From Pararoseburia sp963661325 (lineage in GTDB: Bacteria > Bacillota > Clostridia > Lachnospirales > Lachnospiraceae): a DNA stretch of 17,548 bases. The notes under the pieces were generated by a model. It did no database searches. It was not told the DNA's origin and was given only the letters and a program-made list of their open reading frames with translations. Numbering within the stretch: position 1 is the stretch's first letter; each line of letters opens with the position of its first letter. The stretch covers positions 1 to 17,548 of the forward strand of contig CAVLBP010000048.1 in NCBI GenBank assembly GCA_963661325.1, read 5' to 3'. Positions 1-7,260 of the stretch are shown piece after piece. The position numbers were made by a program, and so were the translations under genes.

Positions 1-195
1 AGTTCTAAGGACAAGGGTAAAGATGTCATGAAGGCATGTTCGGTTGGATGTATCGGATGTCATCTTTGTGAGAAGAACTGTGAGCATGATGCCGTACATG
101 TCATTGACAATGTGGCATACATCGATCAGGAGAAGTGCGTAGGCTGTGGCGTCTGTGCACAGAAGTGTCCGAAGAAGATCATTCTTTCCAAGTAA
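1..195 (+). CDS. rnfB: RnfB, electron transport complex subunit B (C-terminal part, 5' end outside window)
   Basis: The frame is open from base 1 and ends at the TAA at 193-195, giving the last 64 residues of a larger protein. Two cysteine clusters are visible: C17-x2-C20-x2-C23-x3-C27 (preceded by an extra C13) and C46-x2-C49-x2-C52-x3-C56-P. This paired 4Fe-4S ferredoxin arrangement, with a VGCIGC-type first cluster, is typical of the RnfB C-terminus. RnfB is the cytoplasmic iron–sulfur subunit of the Rnf complex, which couples ferredoxin oxidation with NAD reduction to ion pumping at the membrane. As rnfB is often last in rnfCDGEAB, the rest of that operon is expected just left of the window. 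The first cluster has C-E rather than C-P after its last cysteine, a minor variation. Another double-cluster ferredoxin protein is possible but less likely. Confidence 0.82.
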   Translation, partial: SSKDKGKDVMKACSVGCIGCHLCEKNCEHDAVHVIDNVAYIDQEKCVGCGVCAQKCPKKIILSK

Positions 196-221
196 GAGCA
201 TCTTTTTAGAAAGAGTTTCGG

Positions 222-274
222 AAAATAATAAAACGGATAGGAGAGACGTATATGTCTTTCCTATCCGCTTTTTT
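222..274. terminator. Bidirectional rho-independent terminator between rnfB and apbE
   Basis: A 14-bp stem (234-247 CGGATAGGAGAGAC pairing with 254-267, one G·T wobble) encloses a 6-base loop GTATAT. On the + strand it is followed by a T run (269-274); on the - strand it is followed by TTTTATTATT (complement of 222-233). It lies between two convergent genes and can end transcription from both. The apbE stop codon begins at 273-275, directly beside the stem. Confidence 0.9.
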
Positions 275-1310
275 ACTTTATCACTATATTATAATCCTTG
301 TCTAATAATTCAAAAGGAATGGTTTTTCCGATGCCGGAAGTGTATTGGATGGAGCCATCGCTTGTTACAAAGATGGCCTCTACATCGGAAAGGCTTTCTA
401 TATAGGCGAGCCCGTCATCAAGTCCCATGAGAAAGACCGTCGTGCTTAAGGCATCACAGGTAAGAGAGTCATGGCTGATGATCGTCACGGAATCCAGATC
501 ATTGTCACAAGGATAACCGGTGGAAAGATCCAGGATGTGATGGTAACGCTTGCCATCTACTTCAAAGTATCTTTGATAGGTGCCGGAGGTGACGACTGAG
601 TCGTCGGTGACTTTTACTGTGGCAAGTGCCGTTCCGTCCTCGGAAAATGGCTTTTGAATGGCGATCGTATAAGATTTTTCATCACCATCCTTGGGACCGA
701 CACACAAGACATTGCCTCCCAGATTGATCAGACCGCTTTGAATGCCCTGGTCATTTAGGTAGGCTTTCATCTGATCGGCAATGTAGCCTTTGGCGATACC
801 GCCAAGATCTATGGCAGCATTCGAATCTGTCAGGCTGACATCATTGCCGTCTATGACAATATTTTGGTAGTTGATAGTGGCAAGGGCTTCCCGGATGGCT
901 TCTTCGGATGGGATTTCCTTGGAAGAAGATTCGGAGAAGTCCCAAAGGGATGATAGTTTTCCGACTGTGATATCAAACTTGCCATTGCTGGACTTGCTGT
1001 AAGCGATACCGGCATTTAGGATGTTGATCGTCTCATCGCTGACTGTGACGGCTTGTCCTTCGCTGTGATTGATCTTCCAGATGTCCGTTCCTTCCTTTTG
1101 GGCACTGAAAAGATTTTCGTATTTTTCTGCCATGGAAAAGCAGTGATCCAGTTCCTTTTCATAGGATGTGTCATATAAGGTAATGGTTATGACCGTATCA
1201 AAATAAAAGCCTGTCTTTGAGATCGGCTCTGTCGTCTTTCCACACCCGCCCAGTGAGAGCGAGGTCAAAAAGAGGCAAAAAGATAAGCCGAGTGCATGTA
1301 TTTTTTTCAT
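273..1310 (-). CDS. apbE: ApbE-family FAD:protein FMN transferase, lipoprotein
   Basis: This encodes a 345-residue protein starting MKKIHALG with a hydrophobic signal segment and a lipobox LGGC, so C23 would be lipidated and the enzyme held outside the cytoplasmic membrane. ApbE-family hallmarks are present in order: AIDLGGIAKGYIAD (flavin-binding loop), INLGGNVLCVG, HHILDLSTGYP, and near the C-terminus SLTCDALST with the metal-binding D. ApbE transfers FMN from FAD to a Ser/Thr of target proteins; RnfG and RnfD are classic targets. That fits the neighbouring rnfB, although apbE is convergent and not in the same operon. I chose the ATG at 1310 because AGGTG sits about 7 bases upstream; the in-frame GTG at 1319 would lie inside that ribosome binding site. 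Length and motifs appear complete. Confidence 0.9.
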   Translation of the reverse strand: MKKIHALGLSFCLFLTSLSLGGCGKTTEPISKTGFYFDTVITITLYDTSYEKELDHCFSMAEKYENLFSAQKEGTDIWKINHSEGQAVTVSDETINILNAGIAYSKSSNGKFDITVGKLSSLWDFSESSSKEIPSEEAIREALATINYQNIVIDGNDVSLTDSNAAIDLGGIAKGYIADQMKAYLNDQGIQSGLINLGGNVLCVGPKDGDEKSYTIAIQKPFSEDGTALATVKVTDDSVVTSGTYQRYFEVDGKRYHHILDLSTGYPCDNDLDSVTIISHDSLTCDALSTTVFLMGLDDGLAYIESLSDVEAIFVTSDGSIQYTSGIGKTIPFELLDKDYNIVIK

Positions 1311-1356
1311 GGTAAACACCTCATTTTTATCGTCCTATTATGATAGCATAAATGAA

Positions 1357-1385
1357 TTGCATAAAAAAGAGATATTCGCTATAAT
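1357..1385 (+). promoter_or_regulatory. SigA-type promoter for the proB–ruvB operon
   Basis: TTGCAT (1357-1362) and TATAAT (1380-1385) are separated by exactly 17 bases, giving a predicted start near 1392 and a leader of about 30 bases. No leader hairpin or T-box-like element is seen, so proline feedback is more likely to act on the ProB enzyme than on RNA. The same intergenic stretch must also hold the apbE promoter on the other strand, where I see only a weak TGC-TATCAT extended -10. Confidence 0.8.
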
Positions 1386-1423
1386 TACATTGGTTTATTA
1401 GGGATTTGGAAGGATAGAATCTT

Positions 1424-2269
1424 ATGAAGAAAAATAGATTTAAAAATAAGAAGCGGATCGTTGTCAAGATCGGGTCTTCTTCTTTACAACATAAAAAAAC
1501 AGGTCAGTTGGATTTTATCAAACTGGAAAAATTAGTCAGGGAACTTTGTGACTTAAAAAATCAGGATATTGATGTCTGTCTGGTATCTTCCGGAGCCATC
1601 GCTGTCGGCCGAAAGATGCTTGGCATCACCAAGCGTCCCAAGAACCTTTCGACCAAGCAGGCATGTGCTGCGGTAGGACAGGCAAGTCTCATGATGAGCT
1701 ATCAGAAACTTTTTGCGGAATACCACCAACAATGCGGTCAGGTTCTGATGACCAAAAAGACCATGACTGATAACGTATCCCGCAAAAATGCACAGAATAC
1801 GTTTGAAGAACTCTTTCGGCTGGGTGTGATCCCGGTTGTCAATGAAAACGATACGGTAAATACCTATGAGATCCAGTTTGGCGACAACGACTCATTAGCA
1901 GCGATCGTTGCCTCTTTGACCGGGGCGGATCTTCTGATCCTGCTTTCCGATATTGACGGTCTGTTTACGGCAGATCCTAAGACAGACCCGGAGGCAAAAC
2001 TGGTTGCCGTAGTCGAGCAGTTGGATGAAAAGTATCTGCATATGGCAAGTTCCAAGGCAGGCAGTGATGTGGGAACCGGCGGTATGACGACAAAACTCAA
2101 TGCCGCACGGATCGCGACTTATTCCGGCGCGGATATGATCATCGCCAATGGTAAGGATGTTGGCATCCTGCATCAGATTTTGGAGGATGATTTTGTAGGA
2201 ACTGTTTTTAAAGCAGATAAAAAGGATGACTTTTTCATCGCAGATTTTATAGAGGAGAATATGAACTAA
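1424..2269 (+). CDS. proB: Glutamate 5-kinase
   Basis: This enzyme phosphorylates L-glutamate to gamma-glutamyl phosphate, the first step of proline synthesis, in the cytoplasm. The 281-residue product begins with the amino acid kinase signature RIVVKIGSSSL. It continues with LVSSGAIAVG, VIPVVNENDTV, FGDNDSLAAIVA, LLILLSDIDGLFTADP and VGTGGMTTKLNAA, all expected for ProB. The length corresponds to the kinase domain alone; the C-terminal PUA domain of the roughly 367-residue E. coli enzyme is absent, as in other short ProB proteins. A GGAAGGAT ribosome binding site precedes the ATG at 1424. The stop TAA overlaps the next ATG by one base (TAATG), so the two genes are probably translationally coupled. 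proA lies two genes downstream in the same operon. Confidence 0.95.
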   Translation: MKKNRFKNKKRIVVKIGSSSLQHKKTGQLDFIKLEKLVRELCDLKNQDIDVCLVSSGAIAVGRKMLGITKRPKNLSTKQACAAVGQASLMMSYQKLFAEYHQQCGQVLMTKKTMTDNVSRKNAQNTFEELFRLGVIPVVNENDTVNTYEIQFGDNDSLAAIVASLTGADLLILLSDIDGLFTADPKTDPEAKLVAVVEQLDEKYLHMASSKAGSDVGTGGMTTKLNAARIATYSGADMIIANGKDVGILHQILEDDFVGTVFKADKKDDFFIADFIEENMN

Positions 2270-2487
2270 TGACAGAGGAAAAGATTGCAAGGATCAATGA
2301 ATTATATAAAAAGTCCAAGGCAGAGGGACTGACAGAGGAAGAAGCAAAGGAACAACATGCACTCCGTCAGGAATATCTGGACAGTGTCAGAAAGAATCTG
2401 AGAAGTCAGTTAAACAACATTGATGTCAAAGAAGCAGACGGAACGATCGTCAATCTGGGAGAAAAATACGGCAAGAAGCATGAATAA
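2269..2487 (+). CDS. DUF896 / UPF0291 family protein (YnzC-like)
   Basis: This 72-residue cytoplasmic protein begins MTEEKIARINELYKKSK, followed by GLTEEEAKEQHALRQEYLD and RSQLNNIDV. This is the recognisable pattern of the DUF896 (YnzC) family: a short helical hairpin rich in Lys and Glu with the conserved LTEEE-QxxLRxxYL core. Family lengths are about 60-80, so it is complete. The molecular function is not established; the B. subtilis member ynzC sits in the SOS-regulated yneA operon. Here the gene overlaps proB by one base and the following cyclo-ligase by 8 bases. It therefore appears to be a housekeeping passenger or coupling gene in the proline operon, and no LexA-like site was noticed in front of the operon. 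Confidence 0.85.
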   Translation: MTEEKIARINELYKKSKAEGLTEEEAKEQHALRQEYLDSVRKNLRSQLNNIDVKEADGTIVNLGEKYGKKHE

Positions 2488-3055
2488 GCAGGAACTGCGA
2501 AAAGAACTCAAAAGCAAACGCGCTGCCATACCGGAGGAGAGGCGACAGACCTATAGCAGGCAGATCTGCCAAAACCTGTTGGATCTGCCTATGGTAAAAG
2601 AAGCAGATCTTATCTATGCATATAGCACTATCGGATCTGAGGTATCTTTGCAGACACTGATCGAAGATACTTTGATGCACGATATGATGATAGGCATGCC
2701 AAAGGTCTTTGGTGAGAAAATGGATTTTTTCACCATCCGTCAACTTTCAGAATTAAGGCAAGGTGCTTTTGGCATTTTAGAACCGCAGGCAGGCGCAGAA
2801 GATCTTTTGACAGGCAATCGGGGCATCTGTTTAGTCCCGGGACTTGGCTTTGATGCCACAGGCGGCAGGATCGGCTATGGCAAGGGCTATTATGACAGGT
2901 ATCTACAGGCGTTTCCGGGGCTGATACGCATCGGATGCTGCTTTGAGGAACAGTTGGTAGAAAGAATCCCAAAAGAGGTGCAGGATGTATCCATGGATTA
3001 TCTGATGACGCCATCCGGTCTTTTGGTGTGCAAGGGAAATGAGGAGAGAGCATGA
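2480..3055 (+). CDS. 5-formyltetrahydrofolate cyclo-ligase
   Basis: This 191-residue enzyme converts 5-formyl-THF to 5,10-methenyl-THF using ATP, returning a storage or inhibitory folate to the one-carbon pool. It begins MNKQELRKELKSKRAAIPEE, the usual N-terminal helix of the family. It then shows IYAYSTIGSEVSL, FGILEP and the nucleotide/folate loop LVPGLGFDATGGRIGYGKGYYDRYL, with the diagnostic GKGYYDR. A longer reading from 2420 is open but would add 20 residues overlapping DUF896 and not resembling the family, so the ATG at 2480 is preferred. The ribosome binding site is weak (GGGAG at 2459-2463 is rather far). Translation probably depends on coupling to the overlapping upstream gene. The stop codon overlaps proA's start (ATGA). 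Confidence 0.92.
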   Translation: MNKQELRKELKSKRAAIPEERRQTYSRQICQNLLDLPMVKEADLIYAYSTIGSEVSLQTLIEDTLMHDMMIGMPKVFGEKMDFFTIRQLSELRQGAFGILEPQAGAEDLLTGNRGICLVPGLGFDATGGRIGYGKGYYDRYLQAFPGLIRIGCCFEEQLVERIPKEVQDVSMDYLMTPSGLLVCKGNEERA

Positions 3056-4299
3056 GTGATTTAAAACAATTAGGAGATCTGGCAAAAGAAGCATCCAGAG
3101 TCTTAGCGACCATGGGGACAAATGAAAAAAATCATGCACTGGCTATGGTTGCGGATGGTCTGGAAGCGGATGCGGCTGAGATCTTAGCAGAAAACGAAAA
3201 AGATATGGAAAAAGGCAGAGAGGGCGGCATGCCGGAGGGACTTTTGGATCGTCTGCTCCTGACTCCGTCCCGCATCGGGCAGATGGCAGAGGGCTTGCGT
3301 CAGGTCGTCGCTTTAGAGGATCCTATCGGCGAAGTCCTTTCCATGAAAGATCGCCCGAACGGTATGACCATCGGCAAAAAGCGTGTACCGATCGGTGTAG
3401 TCGGCATGATCTACGAGGCAAGACCAAATGTCACGGCAGATGCTTTTGGACTCTGCTTTAAGACCGGCAATGCTGTGATCTTAAAAGGTGGCAGTGATGC
3501 CCTTTACTCTAATATGGCAATGGTTGCCAGCATCAAACGAAGCCTGAAAAAAGCAGGCGTAACAGAACATGCATTAGAACTCATCACCGATACGGATCGC
3601 GGGGTTACCAACCAGTTCATGAAGATGAACGAATATCTGGATGTCCTTATTCCGCGTGGAGGCGCAGGGCTGATCCGTGCCGTGGTAAACAATGCGACCG
3701 TCCCTGTCATTGAGACCGGAACCGGAAATTGTCATATCTATGTAGATGAGACTGCCGATCTTTCCATGGCGGTAGACATCATCGAAAATGCTAAGACACA
3801 GCGTATCGGGGTCTGCAATGCCTGTGAATCCCTTGTGATCCATAAGGATGTAGCAGAAAAAGTCCTTCCTATGATAAAGACAAGATTATTTGCTCACAAT
3901 GTCGAGATCCGTGGGGATGCCAGTGCAAAGAGCATCTGCCCGGACATTGCTATGGCAAATGATGAGGATTGGGGCACGGAATATCTGGATTATAAGATCT
4001 CCGTCAAGATCGTTTCGGATATCGATCAGGCGATAGCGCATATCAACAAGTATAATACTGGACATTCGGAAGCCATCATTACGCAGGATTATAACCATGC
4101 TCAGAAATTCTTAAATGAGATCGATGCAGCATGCGTTTATGTCAATGCGTCTACCCGCTTTACGGATGGCTTTGAATTTGGATTTGGCGCAGAGATCGGC
4201 ATCAGCACACAAAAACTGCATGCCAGAGGTCCGATGGGCTTAGAGGCGCTTACCAGTACAAAATATATTATTTACGGAAATGGACAGATCCGTCCATAG
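3052..4299 (+). CDS. proA: Gamma-glutamyl phosphate reductase (glutamate-5-semialdehyde dehydrogenase)
   Basis: ProA reduces gamma-glutamyl phosphate with NADPH to glutamate-5-semialdehyde, the second step of proline synthesis, and works with ProB. The 415-residue length is standard. Visible family blocks are the VPIGVVGMIYEARPNVT cofactor loop, KTGNAVILKGGSDA, VIETGTGNCHIYVD, and the catalytic segment RIGVCNACESLVIH, where C255 occupies the expected nucleophile position (a second cysteine is at 258). The C-terminus contains FTDGFEFGFGAEIGISTQKLHARGPMGLEALTS, also typical (split here as FTDGFEFGFGAEIG and LHARGPMGLEALT). The ATG at 3052 overlaps the preceding stop, and the GGAGAG just upstream is the ribosome binding site. 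proC, the last step of the pathway, is not in the window. Confidence 0.96.
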   Translation: MSDLKQLGDLAKEASRVLATMGTNEKNHALAMVADGLEADAAEILAENEKDMEKGREGGMPEGLLDRLLLTPSRIGQMAEGLRQVVALEDPIGEVLSMKDRPNGMTIGKKRVPIGVVGMIYEARPNVTADAFGLCFKTGNAVILKGGSDALYSNMAMVASIKRSLKKAGVTEHALELITDTDRGVTNQFMKMNEYLDVLIPRGGAGLIRAVVNNATVPVIETGTGNCHIYVDETADLSMAVDIIENAKTQRIGVCNACESLVIHKDVAEKVLPMIKTRLFAHNVEIRGDASAKSICPDIAMANDEDWGTEYLDYKISVKIVSDIDQAIAHINKYNTGHSEAIITQDYNHAQKFLNEIDAACVYVNASTRFTDGFEFGFGAEIGISTQKLHARGPMGLEALTSTKYIIYGNGQIRP

Positions 4300-4306
4300 C
4301 CTTTTG

Positions 4307-4312
4307 AAGGAG
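4307..4312 (+). promoter_or_regulatory. Ribosome binding site fixing the miaB start
   Basis: AAGGAG lies 9 bases before the ATG at 4322. It rules out the longer in-frame start at 4280, which would fall inside proA and add 14 unrelated residues. Confidence 0.8.
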
Positions 4313-4321
4313 AATAACTTT

Positions 4322-5758
4322 ATGATGAGATTAGAAGATGTGCTTTCGGAAGACAAGATTCCTGCTACCGAAGTAGAAAGACAGTATTATTTTATTGACG
4401 TAGCAAAGCAGATCCTAGAGGATAAAGAAAAAGAAGCCGGACGCAAACTGACCTTTTGTGTCAATACTTTCGGCTGTCAGATGAATGCCCGAGATTCCGA
4501 AAAATTGATCGGTATCTTAGAGCAGGTCGGCTATGTGCAGGCAGATTCCGAGGATGCGGATTTCGTGCTCTACAATACCTGTACCGTGCGTGAAAATGCC
4601 AACAACAAGGTCTATGGACATTTGGGCTATCTTCACAATAAGAAAAAGAAAAATCCCCATATGATGATTGCCCTGTGCGGTTGTATGATGCAGGAAGAAC
4701 ATGTGGTTGAGACCATCCGCAAGAAGTATCGTTTCGTCGATCTGGTCTTTGGCACACATAATATTTACAAATTTGCAGAACTTTTGGTGCGGTCGCTCTT
4801 ATCCGAGTCCATGATCGTAGATATCTGGAGGGATACCGACCAGATCGTAGAAGACCTGCCGATCGAGAGAAAATACAGTTTCAAATCCGGTGTCAATATC
4901 ATGTTTGGCTGCAATAATTTTTGCAGTTACTGTATTGTACCTTATGTCCGGGGCAGGGAGCGCAGCCGTAAACCGATGGATATCATCCGTGAGATTGAAA
5001 AACTGGTCGCAGATGGCGTGGTAGAAGTCATGCTTTTAGGACAGAATGTCAATTCCTACGGAAAGAATTTAGATGAGCCGGTGACCTTTGCCCAGTTGTT
5101 GGAACAGGTGGAGCAGATCGAGGGCTTGGAGCGTATCCGTTTTATGACATCCCATCCAAAGGATTTATCCGATGAGTTGATCGAAGTTCTGGGAAGATCC
5201 AAAAAGGTCTGCAAACACTTACACCTGCCGCTGCAATCCGGCAGCAGCAAGATCTTACAAAAGATGAACCGCCATTATACCAAGGAAGATTATCTGACCC
5301 TAGTAGATAAGATCCGTGCGGCAGTGCCGGACATGGCGATCACAACCGATATCATTGTTGGTTTTCCGGGTGAGACCGAGGAAGATTTCTTAGAGACTTT
5401 AGATGTCGTAGAAAAAGTGCGCTATGACAGTGCCTTTACCTTTATCTACTCCAAGAGAACCGGTACGCCTGCTGCATCCATGGATGATCAGATCCCGGCA
5501 GATGTGGTAAAAGACCGTTTTGACCGCTTACTTACCCGCGTGCAGGCGATCTCCGCAGAAAAGGCAAAGGTCTACGAGGGCAAGACAGTAGATGTTTTGG
5601 TAGAGGAAGTCAACCAACATGATGCCAGCCTGATGACCGGGCGCATGAGCAATAACTCTACGGTACATTTTCCGGGAGACGCCGATCTGATCGGTCAGAT
5701 TCTACCGGTAAAACTGGTAGAGTGTAAAGGATTTTACTATATTGGAGAGCAGGTTTGA
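4322..5758 (+). CDS. miaB: tRNA-2-methylthio-N6-dimethylallyladenosine synthase
   Basis: MiaB is a radical-SAM methylthiotransferase that adds the 2-methylthio group to i6A37 of tRNAs reading UNN codons. The 478-residue product has all three domains. The N-terminal UPF0004 domain carries the cluster cysteines C52 (TFGCQMNARDSE), C87 (YNTCTVRENA) and C121 (CGCMMQ). The radical-SAM core has C197-x3-C201-x2-C204 in FGCNNFCSYCIVPYVRG. The C-terminal TRAM domain covers roughly the last 65 residues and ends near YYIGEQV. The RGRERSR and LPLQSGSS segments support MiaB over MtaB or RimO. An N-terminal extension of about 40 residues before the first domain is usual for clostridial MiaB. The stop overlaps the next gene's ATG (TGATG). 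Confidence 0.95.
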   Translation: MMRLEDVLSEDKIPATEVERQYYFIDVAKQILEDKEKEAGRKLTFCVNTFGCQMNARDSEKLIGILEQVGYVQADSEDADFVLYNTCTVRENANNKVYGHLGYLHNKKKKNPHMMIALCGCMMQEEHVVETIRKKYRFVDLVFGTHNIYKFAELLVRSLLSESMIVDIWRDTDQIVEDLPIERKYSFKSGVNIMFGCNNFCSYCIVPYVRGRERSRKPMDIIREIEKLVADGVVEVMLLGQNVNSYGKNLDEPVTFAQLLEQVEQIEGLERIRFMTSHPKDLSDELIEVLGRSKKVCKHLHLPLQSGSSKILQKMNRHYTKEDYLTLVDKIRAAVPDMAITTDIIVGFPGETEEDFLETLDVVEKVRYDSAFTFIYSKRTGTPAASMDDQIPADVVKDRFDRLLTRVQAISAEKAKVYEGKTVDVLVEEVNQHDASLMTGRMSNNSTVHFPGDADLIGQILPVKLVECKGFYYIGEQV

Positions 5759-6138
5759 TGAGACAGCACTTTGGTAAGAGAGATTGGATACTGCTGGGAG
5801 TCTTAGCGATCATTGCTATCGGTATCTGGGGCTATACGACCTTTTCGCAAAAGGAAAGTGCAGAAAAAGTCATTGTCACGGTGGATGGTGAGACCTATGG
5901 TACTTATGATCTGAAGAAAGACCAGACGATCGAGATCAAAAAGGACGATTCCGTATGCAATGTTCTTTGTATTCAGGATGGAGAGATCTTTATGCAGGAT
6001 GCCACTTGTCCGGATAAACTCTGCGAAAAGCAGGGAAAAAAGAGCCACGATAAGGAGACAATCGTCTGCCTTCCCAATAAGGTAGTAGTTACCGTGGTCT
6101 CTGCGGATACATCCGGGATCGACTCGGTGGCAAACTAG
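5758..6138 (+). CDS. Membrane-anchored NusG domain II-containing protein (EetA-like)
   Basis: This 126-residue protein has one N-terminal membrane segment (WILLGVLAIIAIGIWGYT) and a short outside domain. The outer domain has the NusG_II pattern: VIVTVDGETYGTYDL, then the two-cysteine motif DATCPDKLCEKQG, then ETIVCLPNKVVVTV. The C-x4-C pair within DATCPDxLC is characteristic of this family in Firmicutes. It is not a transcription factor like full NusG, lacking the NGN domain. Proteins of this type commonly pair with the Gx/HepS-type membrane protein encoded next. From memory, the same pairing corresponds to EetA/EetB of flavin-based extracellular electron transfer loci, so a redox or membrane-quinone role is an inference. 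ATG 5758 is preferred over the TTG at 5755. Confidence 0.82.
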   Translation: MRQHFGKRDWILLGVLAIIAIGIWGYTTFSQKESAEKVIVTVDGETYGTYDLKKDQTIEIKKDDSVCNVLCIQDGEIFMQDATCPDKLCEKQGKKSHDKETIVCLPNKVVVTVVSADTSGIDSVAN

Positions 6139-6146
6139 AGGTGGAT

Positions 6147-6638
6147 ATGAGAAAAAAAGTCGCATTGCTGGGTGTTTTTTTAGCACTTGCCTTGATCTGT
6201 AGTTATATTGAATCCCTGATCCCTTTTTATTTCGGGGTGCCGGGCATGAAACTGGGATTGACCAATATTGTCGTTGTGCTTCTTCTCTATTTTTATGGGA
6301 CAAAGGAGGCATTGGCGGTATCTTTCATGCGTATTTTGCTTGCCGGTTTTATGTTTGGAAATGCCTTTAGCATCCTCTATAGTCTGGCAGGCGGACTGCT
6401 CAGTCTGTTTGTCATGGCGCTTTTGAAAAAGACAGGCTGGTTTCATATGATCGCCGTCAGTATCTGTGGAGGTATCACCCACAATCTGGGGCAGATCTTA
6501 GTGGCTATGGTGGTCGTGAAAAATTATTATATCTTTGGCTATTTTCCCTTCCTTTTTGTCGGTGGCTGGATCACGGGACTTTTGATCGGACTTTTAGCCC
6601 AGGAGATCTATAAGAGAACAAAACATTTTATAAGATGA
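6147..6638 (+). CDS. Gx transporter / heptaprenyl diphosphate synthase component I-family membrane protein (EetB-like)
   Basis: This product of about 163 residues is almost entirely hydrophobic, with five or six predicted membrane segments. It begins MRKKVALLGVFLALALICSY, followed by ESLIPFYFGVPGMKLGLTNI, FGNAFSILYSLAGGLLSLF, GGITHNLGQILVA and GGWITGLLIGLLAQ. The PGMKLGLTN and GGxTHNxGQ blocks are what I recognise for the family annotated as Hpre_diP_synt_I or 'Gx transporter'. The fold resembles ECF-type substrate-binding membrane proteins more than a prenyl synthase, and no DDxxD motif is present, so prenyl synthase activity is doubtful. It follows the NusG_II gene by 8 bases. The ATG at 6147 follows GAGG with 5 bases of spacing; a GTG at 6141 is an alternative. 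Confidence 0.78.
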   Translation: MRKKVALLGVFLALALICSYIESLIPFYFGVPGMKLGLTNIVVVLLLYFYGTKEALAVSFMRILLAGFMFGNAFSILYSLAGGLLSLFVMALLKKTGWFHMIAVSICGGITHNLGQILVAMVVVKNYYIFGYFPFLFVGGWITGLLIGLLAQEIYKRTKHFIR

Positions 6639-6648
6639 TGGAGAGACT

Positions 6649-7251
6649 ATGTATTCCTATATTTCAGGTCAGTTGGTTGAAGTAAATGAAGAAACGATCG
6701 TGGTAGACAATCACGGGATCGGCTATGAATTTTTTGTACCCAGATCCGTGATCTATCAGTTGCCAAATGTTGGCGGCAATATCAAGATCTATACCTATTT
6801 GTATGTAAGAGAAGACGCTATGCAGTTTTTTGGTTTCCGTACCAAGGAAGAACTCGCCCTTTTCAAACTTTTGATCGGTGTCAATGGGATCGGACCCAAG
6901 GGGGCTTTGGCAGTCCTTGGCGTCTTAAGTGCGCAGGATCTGCGCTTTGCCATATTGGCAGAAGATGCAAAGGCGATCGCGGCAGCACCCGGGATCGGTT
7001 CTAAGACGGCACAACGCGTTATCATTGATCTCAAAGACAAGATCGATAAGATCGCACCGGCAGGCAGTGTCAGCGGCATTCCGGTAAATGATGCTGCCTC
7101 TGCTATCAAGACGGACGTAATCGATGCCATGACCTCGCTTGGCTACTCGGCATCCCAGGCACTGCGTGCCATGGAAGATATGGAGATCACAGAGGACGAT
7201 ACCGTGGAGGTGGTCTTGAAGGAAGTCTTAAAGAAAATGTCTTTTTTATAG
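6649..7251 (+). CDS. ruvA: Holliday junction branch migration protein RuvA
   Basis: RuvA binds the four-way DNA junction and loads RuvB. The 200-residue product starts MYSYISGQLVEV and keeps domain I (NHGIGYEFFVP, YTYLYVREDAMQFFGF), the two helix–hairpin–helix motifs of domain II (LIGVNGIGPKGALAVL and AAAPGIGSKTAQRVI), and the C-terminal RuvB-contacting domain III (DAMTSLGYSASQALRAM onward), joined by a flexible linker. Length is normal. GGAGAG precedes the ATG closely. It is followed after 9 bases by ruvB, the standard arrangement. Its presence in the proline/miaB operon probably reflects co-transcription rather than shared function. No SOS box was noticed in front of ruvA. Confidence 0.96.
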   Translation: MYSYISGQLVEVNEETIVVDNHGIGYEFFVPRSVIYQLPNVGGNIKIYTYLYVREDAMQFFGFRTKEELALFKLLIGVNGIGPKGALAVLGVLSAQDLRFAILAEDAKAIAAAPGIGSKTAQRVIIDLKDKIDKIAPAGSVSGIPVNDAASAIKTDVIDAMTSLGYSASQALRAMEDMEITEDDTVEVVLKEVLKKMSFL

Positions 7252-7260
7252 GAGCAGGAT

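Noticed and set aside
146..430. Open frame on + strand across the end of rnfB, the terminator and into apbE
   Set aside because: It overlaps two clear genes and the hairpin, has no ribosome binding site and no recognisable protein pattern.
1320..1423. Riboswitch or T-box ahead of proB
   Set aside because: The predicted leader is only about 30 bases long and has no stem, specifier or antiterminator pattern.
2420..2479. Longer N-terminus for the 5-formyl-THF cyclo-ligase
   Set aside because: The extra 20 residues overlap the DUF896 gene in another frame and do not resemble the family; MNKQELRKELK at 2480 is the typical N-terminus.
4280..4321. Upstream start for miaB inside proA
   Set aside because: AAGGAG at 4307-4312 is correctly placed for ATG 4322, not for 4280.
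6649..7260. SOS (LexA) control of ruvAB
   Set aside because: No LexA-type box was seen before ruvA; the gene follows its neighbour by 10 bases and is read as part of the operon.
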